A stretch of 10,506 nucleotides of DNA from Hyphomicrobiales bacterium (lineage in GTDB: Bacteria > Pseudomonadota > Alphaproteobacteria > Rhizobiales > JAUVMS01), in NCBI GenBank assembly GCA_030600135.1, contig JAUVMS010000065.1, positions 1 through 10,506 on the forward strand, in the 5' to 3' direction. The notes under the pieces were generated by a model. It was not told where the DNA came from. It did not search any database and was given only the letters and a program-made list of their open reading frames with translations. Shown here one piece after another: positions 7,677-10,506 of the stretch. Position numbers and translations under genes: made by a program. How positions within the stretch are numbered: position 1 is the first letter of the stretch; each line of letters begins with the position of its first letter.

Positions 7677-7752
7677 GTCGTTCGGGCAGGACGGCCACGC
7701 TCAAAAAGACATCGACGTCTCGCCATCGTCTGGCGCTAATATATATTTGTGT

Positions 7753-7761
7753 TTGGCACTA
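7753..7761 (+). promoter_or_regulatory. TTGGCACTA motif upstream of alanine dehydrogenase
   Basis: This 9-bp word is identical to the -24 core of the sigma-54-like element upstream of the aminotransferase (minus strand, 6159-6167) and also faces the downstream gene. Here the -12 half is missing: ten bases after the GG the sequence is GA, not GC. It may be a degenerate RpoN site or, more interestingly, a shared operator half-site for the MocR regulator. An AT-rich stretch (TAATATATATTT, 7737-7748) lies just upstream and could contain a -10 box, but I found no good -35. The rest of the 207-bp gap (7658-7864) holds only a (GGCGC)x3 tract at 7806-7820 and nothing I can call a gene. Confidence 0.35.
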
Positions 7762-7864
7762 TCGACGAAGTCCGATTGGATGTTTAACGTCATGAGCGCT
7801 AGCTTGGCGCGGCGCGGCGCGGCGTGCCGAGCGTTCACACCACATGCATTCCCGGGAGAGAAAG

Positions 7865-8983
7865 ATGCTCATTGGCGTGCCCAAGGAGATCAAGGTTCAT
7901 GAATATCGCGTTGGCCTAACCCCCACCAATGTGCGCGAGCTGATTGCCCACGGACATAAAGTGATTGTTCAGCAGATGGCCGGCAACGGTATCGGCATGA
8001 AGGACGATGACTACAAGAAGGCGGGCGCCGAGATCGTCGAATCGCCGCAGGAGGTTTTCCAGCGCGCCGAGATGATCGTCAAGGTCAAGGAGCCGCTTGC
8101 CGAGGAGCGCAAGCGACTGCGCGATGGACAAATCCTGTTCACCTATCTCCACCTCGCGCCGGATCCGGAGCAGACAAGAGATTTGGTCGAGTCGGGCGCC
8201 ACCTGCATCGCCTATGAGACCGTCACCCAACCAGGAGGCGGGTTGCCGTTACTGGCGCCAATGTCGGAAGTTGCGGGACGTTTATCCATCCAGGCGGGCG
8301 CCTACTTCTTGGAGAAGGCCCATGGCGGCCACGGCGTACTGCTGGGCGGGGTACCGGGCGTCGATCCGGCCAAGGTTGTCGTCATCGGCGGCGGCACTGT
8401 CGGGCGCCATGCCATTCACATCGCTCTTGGCATGGGCGCCGACGTATGGGTGATCGACCGCAATGTCGATGTACTGCGCTCACTCTGGACCCAGTTCGAC
8501 CGCCCGCTCAATACCGTCTTTTCGACCCGTGACGCCATTGAGCGCCACTGCATCGAGGCAGACCTGGTAATTGGCGGCGTGCTTATTCCAGGCGCCGCGG
8601 CGCCCAAACTCGTGACGGCGGAACTGGTGAAGAAAATGAAGGAAGGGTCCGTCATCGTCGACGTAGCGATCGACCAAGGCGGGTGCTGCGAAACCTCGCG
8701 CCCGACGACGCACGATGAGCCAACCTACGTGGTCGACGGTGTCATCCACTATTGCGTCGCCAACATGCCAGGAGCCGTACCGAAAACCTCCACGCACGCG
8801 CTCAACAATGCGACGCTCCCTTTCGCCATTGCGTTAGCTGACAAGGGCTGGAAACGGGCGCTCGCCGAGGATCCACACCTCATGAACGGCCTCAATGTTT
8901 ACGCCGGCCACGTGACCCATCCTGCCGTCGCCGAGGACCTCGGCTACGACTACGTCGATCCGAAGTCAATCGTCGGGGCATGA
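7865..8983 (+). CDS. ald: Alanine dehydrogenase (NAD+)
   Basis: Catalyses L-alanine + NAD+ + water to pyruvate + ammonium + NADH. The 372-residue length equals the family norm (about 371). Catalytic and substrate residues fall at the textbook numbers: Arg15 (EYRVGLTP), Lys75 (IVKVKEP), His96 (LFTYLHLA) and Asp270 (VAIDQGG). The NAD-binding loop is GGGTVG (175-180), with Asp198 at the end of the next strand. NNATLPF (314-320) is the conserved C-terminal signature. An in-frame ATG at 7844 is rejected: GGGAGAG precedes the ATG at 7865 with good spacing, and MLIGVPKEIK is the standard N-terminus. In this locus it would regenerate the pyruvate used by the aminotransferase and release the nitrogen as ammonium, as described for taurine-degrading bacteria that pair Tpa with Ald. 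It lies 207 bp after the regulator and 4 nt before the cupin. Confidence 0.96.
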   Translation: MLIGVPKEIKVHEYRVGLTPTNVRELIAHGHKVIVQQMAGNGIGMKDDDYKKAGAEIVESPQEVFQRAEMIVKVKEPLAEERKRLRDGQILFTYLHLAPDPEQTRDLVESGATCIAYETVTQPGGGLPLLAPMSEVAGRLSIQAGAYFLEKAHGGHGVLLGGVPGVDPAKVVVIGGGTVGRHAIHIALGMGADVWVIDRNVDVLRSLWTQFDRPLNTVFSTRDAIERHCIEADLVIGGVLIPGAAAPKLVTAELVKKMKEGSVIVDVAIDQGGCCETSRPTTHDEPTYVVDGVIHYCVANMPGAVPKTSTHALNNATLPFAIALADKGWKRALAEDPHLMNGLNVYAGHVTHPAVAEDLGYDYVDPKSIVGA

Positions 8984-8987
8984 GCAA

Positions 8988-9269
8988 ATGGCAGGGTCAG
9001 CGACGGGAACCGTCCTAATCGATAACGAACGCACCATCGTCACCGAATGGCGCTTTGCCCCCGGCGCCAACACCGGTTGGCATCGTCACGGCCATGACTA
9101 TGTGGTCGTGCCCATGCTCGATGGGCGCCTAAAGCTCATTACAGGCGACGGTGAGTCGTTCGCGGAGCTCAAAAAAAACGTACCCTATTTCCGTGAGGCG
9201 GGCGTCGAGCACGACGTCATCAACGCCAACGACTTCGAGTACGTCTTTATCGAGATCGAGTTCAAGTAG
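8988..9269 (+). CDS. Small cupin protein, BauB-like
   Basis: A 93-residue single-domain cupin without signal peptide, presumably cytoplasmic. The first cupin motif (GANTGWHRHGHDYVVVPMLDG, with His32, His34 and His36) lacks the usual Glu; the second is present as GVEHDVIN with His75 and Asn79. These histidines could hold a metal ion. The pattern resembles BauB, the cupin encoded with the beta-alanine:pyruvate transaminase BauA in Pseudomonas aeruginosa, as I recall it. BauB has no well-established reaction. The ATG is 4 nt after the ald stop and has little Shine-Dalgarno sequence of its own, so it is probably translated by coupling and co-transcribed with ald. Function is unknown: it could be a metal-dependent isomerase or hydrolase acting on the imine or aldehyde product, or a binding protein. 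Family call is firm, role is not. Confidence 0.85.
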   Translation: MAGSATGTVLIDNERTIVTEWRFAPGANTGWHRHGHDYVVVPMLDGRLKLITGDGESFAELKKNVPYFREAGVEHDVINANDFEYVFIEIEFK

Positions 9270-9288
9270 GCGTAACATTCTGCGCGAT

Positions 9289-9293
9289 GGAGG
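9289..9293 (+). promoter_or_regulatory. Ribosome-binding site that fixes the TTG start of the methyltransferase
   Basis: GGAGG lies 6 nt before the TTG at 9300. The nearby ATG at 9287 overlaps this site and is out of frame with the protein, so TTG is the best initiation codon. Confidence 0.7.
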
Positions 9294-9299
9294 ACGATC

Positions 9300-10132
9300 T
9301 TGGCTGGCGAATTGGAAGCTGCTGTAGCGGATCACTATGAGGTATCGGAACTCGAATCCCGTCTCGTGGCTGCGCTCGAGGCCGCTGGCGTCGATTTGTC
9401 CGACATTGAGCCGCAAGACCTGGCCCCGGTCGACGAGTTTCATATCGGCGGGCGGCCTGCAACCGTGCATGCCATATCGAAGCTCTCGCTCACGCCCGAC
9501 CACCATGTGCTCGATGTTGGTTGTGGCATCGGCGGCGCGGCGCGCTACATGCATCGCAAATCGGTTGCCGGGTTACAGGCATCGACCTGACGCCGAGCTA
9601 TATCGAAGCGGCGCGGGCTTTTGCCACGAGAACGGGCCTCCAAGAGCGTCTAAAATTTGAGGTCGCGAGCGCTCTCGACATGCCGTTTGATGACGGCGAA
9701 TTCGATGCCGCAGTCACGTTTCACGTGGCCATGAACATCAAGGATCGCGAAGGGCTCTATCGCGAGATTGCGCGCGTCCTCAAGCTTGGAGCAGAGTTTT
9801 GCATCTATGACGTGATGAAGGGGGAAAACGAGGGGTTGATCTACCCAGTCCCTTGGGCCGAAACCGAGCAGACCAGCCATGTCACCAGCCCCGACGAGAT
9901 GCTTGCACTGCTCGATGCGGCCGGGTTCGATGTGGTCGATACGCAAGACCGAACCGAATTCGGCATCGCCTTCTTCAAGGAACGCCTTGCTGCCGTGGCC
10001 GAGGGTCAACCGGCTGTCGGACTGCACCTCCTGATGGGGCGGACCAGCAAGCCGAAGTTCGAGAACGTTCTGCGCAACCTGGAGGCCGGCCACGTGGCGC
10101 CAGTGCTGATGCTGGCGCGCCGGCGCGGTTGA
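9300..10132 (+). pseudogene. Class I SAM-dependent methyltransferase, split by a one-base frameshift
   Basis: Two frames together encode one methyltransferase of about 277 residues. The first frame (TTG 9300 to TGA 9588-9590) gives the N-terminus with DEFHIGG and SAM motif I VLDVGCGIGG (70-79). The second frame continues with GCRVTGIDLTPSYIEAAR (acidic SAM-ribose residue), ALDMPFDDGEFDA and VLKLGAEFCIYDVM, ending at 10132. Adding one G after 9551 restores ARYM-ASQIGCRVTGID without a break, so a single base was lost there. No slippery heptamer is present, so programmed frameshifting is unlikely. The rest of the reading frame is intact, so this is either a recent mutation or a sequencing or assembly error. 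The family is UbiE/glycine-N-methyltransferase-like; the acceptor cannot be told. It follows the cupin by 30 nt, probably in the ald transcript. Confidence 0.85.
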
Positions 10133-10173
10133 CGGTCTGGCGCCGTCCTCGACGTGCTTCAAGCCCAACCGAT

Positions 10174-10506
10174 TCAGTCTAATTCGCGCGGATAAAGCGT
10201 CTCCGTGCCGCCGTCGACCGCGATCACCTGACCGGTGATGTGGCGGCCCCGATCGGAGCATAGAAACACCACCATGTCGGCAATTTCCTGAGGGTCGATG
10301 AAAGTCGCCATGGATACCCCTTGCGTGTACATGGCGCGGACCCGTTCAGTTGAAACGTTGTCTGCCGCGGCATGCGCGGCGATGACCCGCTCCATCCGCT
10401 CGCCGGTAATCGATCCCGGCGCGATGGCGTTGACGCGGATGTCGTACCGGCCGAGTTCCATCGCGAGCGCTTTCGTGAAGCCAATGACGGCAAATTTCGC
10501 CGCCAC
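10174..10506 (-). CDS. Short-chain dehydrogenase/reductase, C-terminal part (N-terminus off window)
   Basis: The last 111 codons' worth of a classical SDR enter from the right edge; the first visible codon at the edge is internal, not a start. The visible part begins VAAKFAVIGFTKALA, where the Lys is the catalytic Lys of YxxxK; the Tyr lies just outside the window. NAIAPGSITG is the conserved Asn-Pro-Gly segment after the active site. The C-terminus GQVIAVDGG is typical of FabG-like SDRs. The oxidised or reduced substrate cannot be told. It converges on the methyltransferase with 41 nt between stops and no visible terminator. In taurine nitrogen assimilators an SDR (IsfD) reduces sulfoacetaldehyde to isethionate, but IsfD, as I recall, belongs to a branch without this VDGG ending, so that role is not supported. 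Confidence 0.88.
   Translation of the reverse strand: MAAKFAVIGFTKALAMELGRYDIRVNAIAPGSITGERMERVIAAHAAADNVSTERVRAMYTQGVSMATFIDPQEIADMVVFLCSDRGRHITGQVIAVDGGTETLYPRELD

Noticed and set aside
7673..7719. Two CGACGTC copies exactly 40 bp apart upstream of ald
   Set aside because: Four helical turns of spacing is suggestive, but the word is common in GC-rich coding sequence of this window and no copy lies in the divergent gap.
7753..7768. Second sigma-54 promoter upstream of ald
   Set aside because: TTGGCAC is present but ten bases after the GG there is GA instead of GC, so the essential -12 element is missing.
7806..7824. GGCGC tandem repeats as a functional repeat element
   Set aside because: Only three and a half units of a GC-rich 5-mer; may be simple slippage and has no flanking structure.
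7844..7864. Upstream ATG (7844) as alanine dehydrogenase start
   Set aside because: It adds seven residues not seen in the family and contains the ribosome-binding site for the ATG at 7865.
9521..10132. Independent methyltransferase gene starting at TTG 9521
   Set aside because: Its first residues are out-of-frame translation of SAM motif I; the N-terminal half is encoded in the other frame, so a frameshifted single gene explains the data better.
10174..10506. Partial SDR as the sulfoacetaldehyde reductase IsfD
   Set aside because: The visible C-terminus has the FabG-type VDGG ending, which as I recall the IsfD/YdfG branch lacks; the cofactor-binding half is not in the window.

Overview
The window is a compact amine-catabolism locus. 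It most likely comes from an alphaproteobacterium: the G+C content is moderately high, the protein families are typical of that class, and the arrangement resembles MocR/aminotransferase/alanine-dehydrogenase loci known there. The taxon is inferred from gene content and cannot be proved from this stretch alone. No tRNA, rRNA, CRISPR, insertion sequence or integrase is visible, and coding density is high.

Left arm (minus strand, read right to left from 6052): a class III omega-amino-acid:pyruvate aminotransferase, then a complete TauABC-type importer (periplasmic binding protein, ATPase, permease), then a flavoprotein of the dimethylglycine/sarcosine dehydrogenase family that runs off the left edge after 588 residues. 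All five genes point the same way and probably form one operon. A strong hairpin with a short U tract lies between the binding-protein and ATPase genes. A second, bulged hairpin lies in the leader of the binding-protein gene.

Right arm (plus strand from 6194): a MocR/TauR-like regulator (GntR winged helix fused to an aminotransferase-fold domain), alanine dehydrogenase, a tiny BauB-like cupin and a class I SAM-dependent methyltransferase. The methyltransferase is split by an apparent one-base deletion near 9551. Converging on it from the right edge is the C-terminal third of a short-chain dehydrogenase on the minus strand.

The 141-bp divergent gap between aminotransferase and regulator holds a near-perfect sigma-54 -24/-12 element facing the aminotransferase operon. 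A 9-bp core of it (TTGGCACTA) recurs upstream of alanine dehydrogenase, facing that gene.

Reading together: the importer brings in taurine or a related omega-amino acid. The flavoprotein could first strip N-methyl groups and pass the one-carbon unit to tetrahydrofolate. The aminotransferase moves the amino group to pyruvate, giving an aldehyde and alanine, and alanine dehydrogenase regenerates pyruvate and releases ammonium. The MocR protein is the likely substrate- and PLP-responsive switch. The sigma-54 signal suggests use as a nitrogen source. No sulfoacetaldehyde acetyltransferase (Xsc), TauD or semialdehyde dehydrogenase is visible, so the fate of the aldehyde is open. The least explained parts are the pairing of the dehydrogenase with a taurine-type importer, and the methyltransferase in the same locus.
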